A program made the position numbers and the translations under genes. Of a stretch of DNA of 64,000 nucleotides, positions 42,810 to 50,947 are shown one piece after another. The stretch lies in the NCBI RefSeq assembly GCF_001577305.1, contig NZ_CP014518.1, positions 2,170,001 to 2,234,000 on the forward strand. Reading direction: 5' to 3'. How positions within the stretch are numbered: the first letter of the stretch is position 1; each line of letters starts with the position of its first letter. Under the pieces are notes generated by a model that had not been told where the DNA came from, did no database searches, and saw nothing but the letters and a program-made list of their open reading frames with translations. The DNA is from Sinomonas atrocyanea (GTDB taxonomy: Bacteria > Actinomycetota > Actinomycetes > Actinomycetales > Micrococcaceae).

Positions 42810-44453
42810 ATGCCCGAGGAGCGCGCGCTCACCCTCTACCGCAACGGCTCGGTCTACTCTGCCGCCGACCCCTTCGCCTCGGCGATGCTGGTGGACGGCG
42901 GGACGGTCGCCTGGGTCGGCTCCGAGCAGGCGGCGGCCTCGCTCGCCGACGACCGGATGACGGTGGTGGACCTCGACGGCGCGCTCGTGGCGCCCGGCTT
43001 CGTGGACTCGCACGTGCACGTCACCGACACCGGCCTCGCGCTCTCCTCGCTGGACCTGTCCGCTGCGGCGTCGGCGGCGGACCTGCTCGACGCCGTGGCG
43101 CGGGCCGCGGAGGGGCTTCCCGACGATGCCGTGCTGCGAGGCCACGGCTGGGACGAATCGCGGTGGGCCGACCCCGCACTGCCGGGCGCAGGGCAGCTCG
43201 CGCGCGCCGCCGGTGGGCGGCGGATGTTCCTCACCCGGGTGGACGTCCACTCCGCACTCGTCTCCGCGGACCTCGCACGCAGTGCGGGCACCCCCGTCGG
43301 GCACGGGGAGGACTCGGCGCTCGTGGTCGGCAAGGCACTGCACGCGGCCCGCGCGCAGACGCGCCCGGCCAGCGCCGGGGAGCTGGAACGCCTGCACGGC
43401 CTGGCGCTGCGCCACGCCGCGTCCCGGGGCTACGTCGCGCTCGTGGAACAGGCCGCGCCCCAGCTCGGCGGCCTCGAGGACCTGCGGCTGCTCCTCGGCC
43501 GGGAGGCCTCCACGGAACCGGAGGTGATGGCCTACTGGGGCCAGGCCGTCTCCTCGGCGGACGAGGCCCGCGAGGTCCTCGACGGGCTCGGGGTACCGGT
43601 GCGCGGGCTCGCGGGCGATCTGAACATCGACGGCTCGATCGGCAGCCGGACCGCCCTCCTGAGCGCGGACTACGACGACGCCCCGGGCCACCGCGGCACG
43701 GCGTTCCTGTCCGCCGAGCAGATCGGCGCCCACCTCGCGGCGCTGTCGGAGATCGGCGCCCAGGGCGGCTTCCACGTGATCGGCGACGCCGGGCTGCAGC
43801 TCGCGCTCGAAGGCCTCCGCATCGCGTCCGACCGGGTCGGCCAGCACGCCGTGCGCGCCGCCGGACACCGGCTCGAGCACGTCGAGATGGCCGGTGACGC
43901 AGAGGCTGCGGCCCTCGCCGAGTACGCCGTCACCGTGAGCGCCCAGCCCCTCTTCGACGCGGCTTGGGGCCATCCCGGAGGGCTCTACGAGCAGCGCCTC
44001 GGCAGCCGCCGGGCGGGGATGAACCCGTTCATCCGCTTCTACTCCGCCGGCGTGCCCCTCGCCTTCGGGTCCGACTCGCCGGTCTGCGCGCTGTCCCCGT
44101 GGGAGAGCGTGCGTGCGTGCCTGAGGCACTCGGACCCCTCCCAGCGGATCTCCGCCCGCGCGGCCTTCCTCGGGCACACGCGCTCCGGGTGGAGGGCAGC
44201 GAGACACCCCAACCCGCTCATGGGCCAGCTCGCTCCGGGCGCCCCGGCGAGCTTCGCGGTGTGGAGCGCCGACGAGCTGATGGTGCAGGTCGCGGACGAG
44301 CGCGTGCAGGCGTGGAGCACCGATCCCCGGGCCCGCACGCCGCTCCTCCCCGCGCTGGACACCGAGCGGCTGCCCGAATGCCTCCTCACCGTGCACGAGG
44401 GGCGCGAGCTGTTCCGCAGCGGTGACTTCCCCTCCGGGCACCCTGGCTCGTGA
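42810..44453 (+). CDS. YtcJ-like metal-dependent amidohydrolase
   Basis: Amidohydrolase-3 family enzyme of 547 residues with a TIM barrel and a small beta domain formed by both ends. Metal-binding motifs are GFVDSHVHVTDTGL in strand 1, the HVIGDAGLQ segment, RLEHVEM and FGSDSPVC, whose Asp should be catalytic. The substrate is not predictable, since relatives hydrolyse formamides, cyclic ureas or aryl amides. ATG 42810 is preferred over ATG 42792 because AAGGGGA lies 7 nt before it. It follows the helicase by 49 nt. Downstream comes a 348-bp non-coding stretch that holds the RNA candidate. Confidence 0.87.
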   Translation: MPEERALTLYRNGSVYSAADPFASAMLVDGGTVAWVGSEQAAASLADDRMTVVDLDGALVAPGFVDSHVHVTDTGLALSSLDLSAAASAADLLDAVARAAEGLPDDAVLRGHGWDESRWADPALPGAGQLARAAGGRRMFLTRVDVHSALVSADLARSAGTPVGHGEDSALVVGKALHAARAQTRPASAGELERLHGLALRHAASRGYVALVEQAAPQLGGLEDLRLLLGREASTEPEVMAYWGQAVSSADEAREVLDGLGVPVRGLAGDLNIDGSIGSRTALLSADYDDAPGHRGTAFLSAEQIGAHLAALSEIGAQGGFHVIGDAGLQLALEGLRIASDRVGQHAVRAAGHRLEHVEMAGDAEAAALAEYAVTVSAQPLFDAAWGHPGGLYEQRLGSRRAGMNPFIRFYSAGVPLAFGSDSPVCALSPWESVRACLRHSDPSQRISARAAFLGHTRSGWRAARHPNPLMGQLAPGAPASFAVWSADELMVQVADERVQAWSTDPRARTPLLPALDTERLPECLLTVHEGRELFRSGDFPSGHPGS

Positions 44454-44529
44454 GGGCCCGGAGGACCGGTCGCGCGGGCACGCCCCCGGCCGTCGTGGGC
44501 AACACGGCAAACCGCAGATGAATGGACGG

Positions 44530-44557
44530 TTGACACCTGAGTCTGACCCCGTAGGAT
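44530..44557 (+). promoter_or_regulatory. Strong sigma-70-type promoter of an intergenic RNA
   Basis: TTGACA (44530-44535), a 16-nt spacer and TAGGAT (44552-44557). The -35 is a perfect consensus, rare in this window. Expected start is near 44563, 240 nt before the next start codon. Confidence 0.65.
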
Positions 44558-44562
44558 CGAGG

Positions 44563-44720
44563 GCAACGGGTGTGAACTGCCCGGTAGGGCCCGGTTCACC
44601 GAGCATTCGGGGGATTAGGCGTCACGACAGGCCCGTGCGTCCGTAGAAAACAGTCCGGGGGACCGACCAGCTGCCGGCCCCGCGCGACTGGCCCGAAGAC
44701 GCACGGGCCTGTCTGTTCCC
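44563..44720 (+). ncRNA. Candidate structured non-coding RNA (6S-like or other), unassigned
   Basis: No coding frame is visible. The predicted RNA starts with a hairpin in which GTGAAC (44572-44577) pairs with GTTCAC (44594-44599) around a nested GCCC-GGTA-GGGC stem. Next is a long rod: a perfect 16-bp stem (44626-44641 with 44698-44713), an asymmetric internal loop, then CAGTC/GACTG and GGGG/CCCC pairs. CCCGGG-TGG-CCCGGG (44719-44733) follows. The rod with internal loops resembles the general shape of 6S-type RNAs, but no diagnostic sequence was recognised. It could also be a long leader of the mannosyltransferase gene. The 3' end is a guess. Confidence 0.45.
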
Positions 44721-44742
44721 CGGGTGGCCCGGGTCGGCTGGC

Positions 44743-44748
44743 TATAAT
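44743..44748 (+). promoter_or_regulatory. -10 box of the polyprenol-phosphate mannosyltransferase gene
   Basis: Perfect TATAAT with no clear -35. Transcription from about 44755 gives a 47-nt leader starting with the hairpin GCGCCT-TCG-AGGCGC (44757-44771). Confidence 0.5.
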
Positions 44749-44801
44749 GGGCTCTTGCGCCTTCGAGGCGCTCGACGACCCCGCCCCGAAAGGCCCACTT
44801 C

Positions 44802-45539
44802 GTGCGCATCCTGACGATCATTCCGACGTACAACGAGCTTGATTCGCTGCCCAAGACCTTGGGCCGGCTGCGGGCGGCTGTTCCGGCGTCGGACGTCCTC
44901 GTCGCGGACGACAACAGCCCCGATGGCACCGGCGCCCTCGCGGACCGGATCGCCGCGGAGGACCCGCAGGTCCACGTCATGCACCGCCGCGGCAAGGAAG
45001 GCCTCGGCGCAGCCTACATTGCCGGCTTCCGCTGGGCCCTCGAGCGGGACTACGACGTCGTGGTGGAGATGGACGCCGACGGCTCCCACCAGCCGGAGCA
45101 GCTGCCCGCGCTCCTCTCAGCCGTGGAGGACGGCGCCGACCTCGTGATCGGTTCCCGCTGGGTCCACGGCGGATCGGTGGTGAACTGGCCCTTCTACCGC
45201 CAGCTCATCTCCCGCACCGGCAGCACCTACGCCCGCCTCATGCTCGGGCTCGGGCTGCGCGACATCACCGCTGGCTACCGGGCGTTCCGGCGCACCACCC
45301 TCGAGAAGCTCGACTTCGACTCCATCGAGTCGAAGGGCTACGGCTTCCAGGTCGACCTCGCCTGGCGCGTAGCCAAGATGGGCCTCTCTGTCGTCGAGGT
45401 TCCCGTGACCTTCGTGGAGCGCGAGCTCGGCAGCTCCAAGATGAGCGGGAACATCGTCCTGGAGGCCATGGTCAACGTCACGCGGTGGGGCCTGAAGGAG
45501 CGGTGGTCCCAGCTCACCCGCCGCGGCAGGCAGCGCTAG
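44802..45539 (+). CDS. Polyprenol monophosphomannose synthase (DPM1/Ppm1-type GT2)
   Basis: Family-2 glycosyltransferase of 245 residues that moves mannose from GDP-mannose to polyprenyl phosphate. The lipid-linked sugar is used for lipomannan-type glycolipids and protein O-mannosylation. Motifs are IIPTYNELDSL, VLVADDNSPDGTG, VVEMDADGSHQPEQLP (DxD-like metal site) and DITAGYRAFRR. There are no membrane helices, as in the catalytic half of mycobacterial Ppm1; the acyltransferase half is absent. GTG 44802 has GAAAGG about 9 nt upstream. A hairpin terminator lies 24 nt after the stop. Confidence 0.9.
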   Translation: MRILTIIPTYNELDSLPKTLGRLRAAVPASDVLVADDNSPDGTGALADRIAAEDPQVHVMHRRGKEGLGAAYIAGFRWALERDYDVVVEMDADGSHQPEQLPALLSAVEDGADLVIGSRWVHGGSVVNWPFYRQLISRTGSTYARLMLGLGLRDITAGYRAFRRTTLEKLDFDSIESKGYGFQVDLAWRVAKMGLSVVEVPVTFVERELGSSKMSGNIVLEAMVNVTRWGLKERWSQLTRRGRQR

Positions 45540-45562
45540 GCGCGGCGGCGCCGCAGACACAG

Positions 45563-45598
45563 GAGAGGGCGGGAACCTGGAACGGTTCCCGCCCTCTT
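45563..45598. terminator. Bidirectional terminator between the mannosyltransferase gene and rbpA
   Basis: Arms AGAGGGCGGGAACC (45564-45577) and GGTTCCCGCCCTCT (45584-45597), loop TGGAAC, with a G-T closing pair and a short T/A end. Confidence 0.85.
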
Positions 45599-45646
45599 AC
45601 ACAGGCGCATGTGCCGATCGGGGTGCGGCCCCGTGGCGGACTGGCG

Positions 45647-45982
45647 TCAGGCGCCGCGCTTGCTCCGCAGGAGCTCGAGGCGGTCTGCCAGGATCTGCTC
45701 GAGCTCGGGAATCGAGCGGCGCTCGAGGAGCATGTCCCAGTGCGTCCGGACCGCCTTCTCGTTGGTGTCGGTGGGGCGCTCTCCGTCGACCAGGAACGCC
45801 TCCTTGCCGGTCTTGGAGGTCCAGACCGGGGGGATCTCCGCCTCGGAGGAGAACATGACAAAGACCTGTTCGCCGTCCTCGGTCCGGTACTCGACCCGCT
45901 GGCGGGGTGCCGGCTCGACGCCGGCCTCGGTCTCCATGGACTGTGCACCCAGGCGCATGCCGCGCAGGCTGCGGTCGCTCAT
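45647..45982 (-). CDS. rbpA: RNA polymerase-binding protein RbpA
   Basis: Actinobacterial activator (111 residues) that binds the RNA polymerase beta subunit and sigma and stabilises the open promoter complex. It reads MSDRSLRGMRLGAQSMETEA, then the core VEYRTEDGEQVFVMFSSEAE, PPVWTSKTGKEA, and the C-terminal sigma-binding helix RTHWDMLLERRSIPELEQIL. The zinc-type cysteines of some homologues are absent, as in many Micrococcaceae. GAGGGAG lies 6 nt before the ATG. A good promoter is seen at 46099-46127. Confidence 0.95.
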   Translation of the reverse strand: MSDRSLRGMRLGAQSMETEAGVEPAPRQRVEYRTEDGEQVFVMFSSEAEIPPVWTSKTGKEAFLVDGERPTDTNEKAVRTHWDMLLERRSIPELEQILADRLELLRSKRGA

Positions 45983-46098
45983 CTATACTCCCTCACGTTG
46001 TGCCGGGCGTGCGCACCGACCCGATCACCATGCCAACGCATGCGGCGAGCGCGGTGTTCCCGCAGCCCGGTCGCCGATATCCGGTCAACCGACCTTCC

Positions 46099-46127
46099 AT
46101 TATAGGCGTGCGCCGCGTCGCGCGTCA
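46099..46127 (-). promoter_or_regulatory. rbpA promoter
   Basis: TGACGC (46127-46122), a 17-nt spacer and a perfect TATAAT (46104-46099) on the minus strand, giving a leader of about 110 nt. The -35 overlaps the last codon of the SPFH gene. Confidence 0.6.
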
Positions 46128-47321
46128 GGGCCGCCCCTGGCCCGACGCTGGATCCTCGTCCGCGGACTGACCGGGGAGCTGATCGGGGACGTCGGGAATC
46201 TCCAGGCCCGGAACCTCCAGATCGGGGATGCCCGCGGCCGGACCGCCCAAGTCGGTGACTCCCGCATGGTGCTGGAGGATCCGTTCCGCCTCGGTGTCGA
46301 GCTCGGAGCGCCGCGCCGCCTCTTCCTCGAAGGCCCGTGCATCGGCCTCAAGGCTGTCCCGCTCGGCCTCGGCCCCGGGTGCCGGGTGCGTCACGTCCTG
46401 AAGGGCCTGGTCTGCGGGAGCCCCGCCCCGAACGCCCTGGCCGAGGTTCCCGATCGCGCCGCCGACGCCCTTGAGGGCCTCGCCGATCTCGCTCGGGATG
46501 ATCCACAGCTTGTTCGACGTTCCCTCGGCGATCTTGGGCAGCGTCTGGAGGTACTGGTATGCGAGGAGCTTCGGATCCGGGTCGCCGCGATGGATGGCCT
46601 CGAAGACCTTCTGGATGGCCTGGGACTCGCCGTCGGCCCGGAGCACCGCGGCCTTCGCCTGGCCCTCAGCCTTGAGGATCTGCGCCTGGCGCTCACCCTC
46701 GGCGGTCAGGATCGCGGACTGCTTCGTGCCCTCGGCCGTGAGGATCAGCGCACGCCGGTCCCGTTCGGCCCGCATCTGCTTCTCCATCGAGTCCTGGATC
46801 GAGTGCGGCGGCTCGATGGCCTTGAGCTCGACCCGCGAGACCCGCAGGCCCCAACGGCCGGTGGCCTCGTCGAGCACTCCGCGCAGCTGCCCGTTGATCT
46901 GGTCCCGGGAGGTGAGCGCCTCCTCGAGGTTCAGGCCGCCGACGACGTTGCGCAGCGTCGTGATGGTGAGCTGCTCGACCGCTTGGATGTAGTTGGCAAT
47001 CTCGTAGGTAGCCGCGCGCGGGTCGGTCACCTGGAAGTAGACCACCGTGTCGATCGAGACGACGAGGTTGTCGGAGGTGATGACGGGCTGCGGGGGAAAG
47101 GACACGACCTGCTCGCGCAGGTCGAGCAGCGGCAGCAGCCTGTCGACGAACGGGATGAGCAGCGTCAGACCGGGATTGAGCGTGCGCTGGTACTTCCCCA
47201 GCCGTTCGACGACGCCGGCCCGCGCCTGCGGGATGATCCGCACGGAACGGCCGAGCGCCGTGCCCACGAACAGGATGACGACGATGACGACCACGAGCAG
47301 AAGGATGCTTCCGGCGTCCAT
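46125..47321 (-). CDS. SPFH/Band-7 domain (stomatin-like) membrane protein
   Basis: Membrane-anchored protein of 398 residues. One N-terminal helix (about 5-25) is followed by the SPFH domain (LDLREQVVSFPPQPVITSDN, VYFQVTDPRAATYEIANYIQ). Next is a long coiled coil (about 180-260) with repeated AEG-x-x-x-A blocks and a disordered acidic tail. Stomatins assemble into large membrane rings and organise lipid domains or proteases. AAGGGGG lies 7 nt before ATG 47321, preferred over ATG 47336. The NfeD gene directly upstream is the standard partner of bacterial stomatins. Confidence 0.92.
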   Translation of the reverse strand: MDAGSILLLVVVIVVILFVGTALGRSVRIIPQARAGVVERLGKYQRTLNPGLTLLIPFVDRLLPLLDLREQVVSFPPQPVITSDNLVVSIDTVVYFQVTDPRAATYEIANYIQAVEQLTITTLRNVVGGLNLEEALTSRDQINGQLRGVLDEATGRWGLRVSRVELKAIEPPHSIQDSMEKQMRAERDRRALILTAEGTKQSAILTAEGERQAQILKAEGQAKAAVLRADGESQAIQKVFEAIHRGDPDPKLLAYQYLQTLPKIAEGTSNKLWIIPSEIGEALKGVGGAIGNLGQGVRGGAPADQALQDVTHPAPGAEAERDSLEADARAFEEEAARRSELDTEAERILQHHAGVTDLGGPAAGIPDLEVPGLEIPDVPDQLPGQSADEDPASGQGRP

Positions 47322-47350
47322 GGTTTCCCCCTTCACTGGTAGTGGTGTGC

Positions 47351-47815
47351 CTAGCTTCGGTAGGGCGATGTCCTACCGCTGGGGGCCACGACGGCGGTGG
47401 CGCCGTCGATCGCGACGACCGTGACGACGTCGCCCGGGAGGAACTCGCCGCGCTCCGCGCGGGCGGTCCAGACGTCGCCGCCGATCTTGACCAGCCCGCG
47501 GGCGGAGTCCACGGGCTCGACGACGGTGGCCGGAGACCCGACCAGACGGTCGATGTTGGTGCGGACGTCCTCGACGGCGGGGCGCATGTGCCTGACGGCG
47601 ACGGGACGGACAAAGGCGATCATCGCCACGGACACGGCCGCGAAGACCAGGCCCTGGAGCCACGCCGGCCCGCCGAGCAGCGCCGTGACGAGCGCCGCGA
47701 GCGCGCCGCCGGACAGCATGACGAACACGAGGCTCAGGCTGAGCATCTCGATGCCCCCCAGCACGAGCGCGAGCACGAGCCACACCATCCAGGCGTTGTG
47801 GTCGAACCAGTCCAT
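47351..47815 (-). CDS. NfeD family membrane protein
   Basis: Short NfeD protein of 154 residues without a protease domain. Membrane helices cover about 8-75 (MVWLVLALVLGGIEMLSLSL and following), and a soluble OB-fold (about 95-150, VEPVDSARGLVKIGGDVWTA) binds the partner stomatin. ATG 47815 has GAGGAGGGG 3-8 nt upstream; an ATG 36 nt earlier is less likely. The SPFH gene begins 29 nt after its stop, so they form a two-gene operon involved in membrane organisation. Confidence 0.9.
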   Translation of the reverse strand: MDWFDHNAWMVWLVLALVLGGIEMLSLSLVFVMLSGGALAALVTALLGGPAWLQGLVFAAVSVAMIAFVRPVAVRHMRPAVEDVRTNIDRLVGSPATVVEPVDSARGLVKIGGDVWTARAERGEFLPGDVVTVVAIDGATAVVAPSGRTSPYRS

Positions 47816-47930
47816 CCGCCCCTCCTCACGCACGCCCCTGTGCTCCCACACTAGCCCAGCCCACGGCCCCCGGAGCCGCTCGGCCGGTTGCGGTTCGGCA
47901 ACCCGTCCGGGCCTGACCGCCCGGGGCGGC

Positions 47931-49328
47931 TCACACCGCTATGAGGGGCGGCCGGGCGGGTCCCGAGGACGCATCGGAGGCGGCGTCCGCGATCGCGGCG
48001 ACGGCCTGGCGCAGTTCGTCGGGAGACGCGGTGAAGGGGAGGCGGAGGCGGTGCTCGAAGGCGCCGTCCATGCCGAAGCGCGGCCCAGCGGTGAGGGCCA
48101 CCCCGCGCGCACGGGCGGCCACGACCAGCTGCGACGACGACAGCGGCGCACAGTCCGCCCAGACGGACATGCCGCCGCCGGGCGCAGTCCAGGCCCAGCC
48201 CGGGAAGCGCTCGGCGAGCGCCCCGCCGAGCGCCGCGAGACCCTCTCCGAGGCGATGGCGCCGTTCGGCCACGAGGACGTCCTGGCGCTCGAGCAGCTCG
48301 GCGGCGACGAGCTGCTCGAGCACCGGGGTGCCGAGGTCGAGGCTCGTCCGGGCCTGGGCGAGCCGGCCCACCATGGCCCGGGGGGCGCGGATCCAGCCCA
48401 CCCGCAGGCCGCCCCACGCGAGCTTTGCCAGGCCCCCCAGCGTCACCGAGCCCGGGGCGAACGCGGCGAGCGGCGGCAGCGGCCCGCGGCTGATGTCCAG
48501 CAGGGCTGTCGTCTCGTCGGCGACGAGGACCGTGCGGTGCCGCTCGGCGAGGCGGGCCAGCCGTTCGCGCCCCGCGGGATCGAGGCTCGCGCCAGTCGGG
48601 TTGTGGAAGTCCGGCATCGTGTAGGCGAGCGCCGGCGAGGTCGCCCGGAAGGCTGCGGCCGCGGCCTCGAGGTCCCACCCGGCGGGTGTGACGGGCAGCG
48701 CCACGAGCCGGGCCCGCGCGGCCTGGAGCGTGTCCATCGCGTGGGGATAGGTGGGCTGTTCGACGGCGGCACGGTCGCCGGGGGACAGGAGGGTGCGGGC
48801 CACGAGCGCGATCGCGTGCTGGACGCCAGTGGTGACCATGATCTGGTCCGGGTCGGTGGGGACCCCGCGGGCGGCATAGTGTTCGGCGACGGCGATGCGC
48901 AGGCGCGGCAGGCCGATGACCTCGTAGCCGGAGCGGGCCAGCTCCGGGCCGAGCGCGTCCGCGGCACGGCGCACGCAGTCCGCCACGGGGCTCGCCGCCG
49001 GCATGGCGGCCTTGGTGAGGTCGAGCACCCCGGCCTCATCGGGTGCGGCGCCGGCCGGGCGCTCGGGAAGGACGACGTAGCTTCCGGAGCCCCGGACGCT
49101 CTTCAGGCACCCGAGCTCGCGCAGGAGGGCGTACGCCCCCGCCACCGTGGTGCGGGACAGCCCCAGGGCCCCCGCCAGCTCGCGCTCGGCCGGCAGCCGG
49201 ACGCCGTCGGGGAGCCGGCCGTCCACGGCGAGGAGCCGGAGCCTCTCGGCCAGCTCGGCGTAGAGGGGCCCGCGGCCCGGCAGGGGCCCCAGCATGCGGC
49301 CGAGGCGTTGGGAGGTGACGGCGACCAT
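47931..49328 (-). CDS. MocR-type regulator (GntR winged helix fused to aminotransferase domain)
   Basis: PLP-dependent transcription factor of 465 residues. Residues 15-85 form a GntR winged helix (RLPAERELAGALGLSRTTVA). The rest is a fold-type I aminotransferase with LPRLRIAVAEHYAARG, MVTTGVQHAIALVAR, YTMPDFHNPTGASL and the cofactor Lys in GGLAKLAWGGLRVGW. ATG 49328 is 6 nt from TAGCGT (49340-49335), a leaderless start. It is divergent from a YczE-like membrane protein gene. MocR (YczR) regulators paired with YczE are known, so it probably controls that gene. Confidence 0.9.
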   Translation of the reverse strand: MVAVTSQRLGRMLGPLPGRGPLYAELAERLRLLAVDGRLPDGVRLPAERELAGALGLSRTTVAGAYALLRELGCLKSVRGSGSYVVLPERPAGAAPDEAGVLDLTKAAMPAASPVADCVRRAADALGPELARSGYEVIGLPRLRIAVAEHYAARGVPTDPDQIMVTTGVQHAIALVARTLLSPGDRAAVEQPTYPHAMDTLQAARARLVALPVTPAGWDLEAAAAAFRATSPALAYTMPDFHNPTGASLDPAGRERLARLAERHRTVLVADETTALLDISRGPLPPLAAFAPGSVTLGGLAKLAWGGLRVGWIRAPRAMVGRLAQARTSLDLGTPVLEQLVAAELLERQDVLVAERRHRLGEGLAALGGALAERFPGWAWTAPGGGMSVWADCAPLSSSQLVVAARARGVALTAGPRFGMDGAFEHRLRLPFTASPDELRQAVAAIADAASDASSGPARPPLIAV

Positions 49329-49345
49329 AGGGCCACGCTACCCGA

Positions 49346-49370
49346 ATTGGCCCTGTCCAGTGATGCCAAT
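49346..49370. promoter_or_regulatory. Inverted repeat between mocR and yczE-like gene, candidate operator
   Basis: ATTGGC (49346-49351) and GCCAAT (49365-49370) are perfect 6-bp arms separated by 13 bp, in the narrow region between the divergent starts, adjoining the mocR -10 box. Confidence 0.5.
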
Positions 49371-49389
49371 GGTGCGCGAGGGTGGTTCC

Positions 49390-50079
49390 GTGAACGCCTT
49401 CCTCGACAGCCCCCACCTGGCAGTGCGCCTCGTCCGCCTCTACGTCGGCCTCGCGGCCTACGGCCTCGCGATCGCCCTCCTCCTGCGCTCGGGCCTCGGC
49501 TCCTCGCCCTGGGACGTCCTCTCCCAGGGCGTGGCACGCACCGTCGGCCTCAGCTTCGGGGCCACCACCGTCGCGGTGAGCGTCCTCGTGCTCGCGGCAT
49601 GGATCCCGCTCAGGCAGAGGCCGGGGTGGGGAACGCTCTCGAACACACTGCTCATCGGCGTCTTCGCCGACCTCGGGCTGGCGTGGATCCCCGCGCCGCC
49701 CGAGGGGGCGCTCCACCTCCTCTGGCAGTGCTCTGTCCTTGCCGGCGGGCTGGTGCTGCTCGCCCTGGCCTCGGCCCTGTACATCGGCGCGAGGCTCGGC
49801 CCGGGGCCGCGCGACGGACTCATGACCGGGCTCGTGGCCCGGACCGGGCGCCCCGTGTGGATGGTGCGCTGCGCGATCGAGCTGACGGTCGTGCTGGCCG
49901 GATGGCTGCTGGGCGGGACGGTCGGGATCGGCACGGCGGTGTTCGCGTTCGGGATCGGGCCGCTCATCCAGGCCGCGATGCGCCTGATGCGGGTGGACCT
50001 CGGGCCGCGGGCGGACCGCAGCCCGGGGAACGCCCGCGCCTCCGAGGAGCCCGGCGTCAGCGGCGCCGCAGCACGCTGA
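49390..50079 (+). CDS. YczE/YyaS/YitT family membrane protein
   Basis: Integral membrane protein of about 229 residues with five or so helices. The N-terminal part VRLVRLYVGLAAYGLAIALL with LRSGLGSSPWDVLSQGVA is the YczE signature. The conserved ARLGPGPRDGLMTGL follows. The transported substrate is unknown. GTG 49390 has GAGGG 7 nt upstream; ATG 49363 or 49369 are possible longer starts but lie in the operator repeat. It is divergent from the MocR gene, a known regulator-target pairing. The last 23 bp overlap the end of the convergent rlmA-like gene. Confidence 0.85.
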   Translation: MNAFLDSPHLAVRLVRLYVGLAAYGLAIALLLRSGLGSSPWDVLSQGVARTVGLSFGATTVAVSVLVLAAWIPLRQRPGWGTLSNTLLIGVFADLGLAWIPAPPEGALHLLWQCSVLAGGLVLLALASALYIGARLGPGPRDGLMTGLVARTGRPVWMVRCAIELTVVLAGWLLGGTVGIGTAVFAFGIGPLIQAAMRLMRVDLGPRADRSPGNARASEEPGVSGAAAR

Positions 50080-50905
50080 GCTCGACGGCGGCCGTGGCGG
50101 CGAGCTCCTCGTCTCCGGCCAGCCGCTCGAGCTCGGTGCGGCCCGTGTGGTGCCCGGCGGGACCCATCTGGGCGAGGTCCGCGGCCGAGGCCGGGGTGAG
50201 GACGAGGGGGAAGGTCAGCTGGGCGCGGGAGAGGGGCTCGTAGTCGCCGGCAGCGGCCAGTTCGAGGGCCTCGGCCTTGCCCTCCGGCACGTCGAGGAGG
50301 GGCAGCTGGGCCCGGAGCTCGGCGAGGTGCTGGGGGAGGGGCGTCACGGCGACGAGGAGGCCCCCCGGCCGGGTGATGCGCGCGAATTCGGGGAGGTTGC
50401 GCGGGGCGAAGACGTCGAGCACGGCGTCGACGGTGCCCGCGGCCACGGGGAGCGGCTTCCACAGGTCCCAGACGAGCGCGGCCACCCGCTCCAGCCGGGC
50501 TGCGCGCCTCAGGGCCTGCGGGCTGAGATCGAGCGCGATGGCCCGGGCCCTGCGCGGACCGCCGCCGGCGAGCCGGTCGAGCACCGCAGCAAGGTAGTAG
50601 CCGGTCCCCGCTCCGGCGTCGAGGACCGCGGCGTCCGCCGGCAGCGCCGCGCAGGCGTCGGCGAGCGCAGCGGCGATCGGCGCGTAGTGGCCGGCGCCCA
50701 GGAACGCGTCCCTGGCGGCGACCATGTCCGCGGTGTCCGGCGTGGAGCGGCTGGGGCGCCCGGTCAGGAGGTTGACATAGCCGTGGCGCGAGGCGTCGTA
50801 CCGGTGTCCCTCGGCGCAGACGAGCGCTCGGGCGCTGCTGGCCTCCGCGTCCCAGTCGGCCCCGCAGTGCGGGCAGATCAGCAGGTCCAGGGCGTCGGCG
50901 AGCAT
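50057..50905 (-). CDS. rlmA: RlmA-type 23S rRNA (guanine-N1)-methyltransferase
   Basis: SAM-dependent rRNA methyltransferase of 282 residues of the RlmA(I)/TlrB group, which modifies G745 or G748 in 23S rRNA. TlrB-type activity can give macrolide resistance; the target position is not readable here. The N-terminal zinc finger is LICPHCGADW and LVCAEGHRYDASRHGYVNLL. The SAM site is VLDAGAGTGYYLAAVLD, and DVFAPRNLPEFARITRPGG follows. ATG 50905 is 7 nt from TACGAT (50918-50913), suggesting leaderless translation. It is divergent from the S9 peptidase gene with 42 bp between start codons. Confidence 0.9.
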   Translation of the reverse strand: MLADALDLLICPHCGADWDAEASSARALVCAEGHRYDASRHGYVNLLTGRPSRSTPDTADMVAARDAFLGAGHYAPIAAALADACAALPADAAVLDAGAGTGYYLAAVLDRLAGGGPRRARAIALDLSPQALRRAARLERVAALVWDLWKPLPVAAGTVDAVLDVFAPRNLPEFARITRPGGLLVAVTPLPQHLAELRAQLPLLDVPEGKAEALELAAAGDYEPLSRAQLTFPLVLTPASAADLAQMGPAGHHTGRTELERLAGDEELAATAAVELSVLRRR

Positions 50906-50947
50906 GGCTCCCATCGTATCGGGGCCGCCCTGCGTAGGATTCGGCGC

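Noticed and set aside
39821..42832. A 1003-codon open frame antisense to the helicase gene
   Set aside because: Same reason: a GC-bias shadow of a well-supported helicase with all motifs on the other strand.
44563..44720. Structured intergenic RNA considered as RNase P RNA, tmRNA, SRP RNA or a common riboswitch
   Set aside because: None of the sequence hallmarks I know for these were found, such as the SRP GGAA loop region, a tmRNA tag frame or the conserved RNase P blocks.
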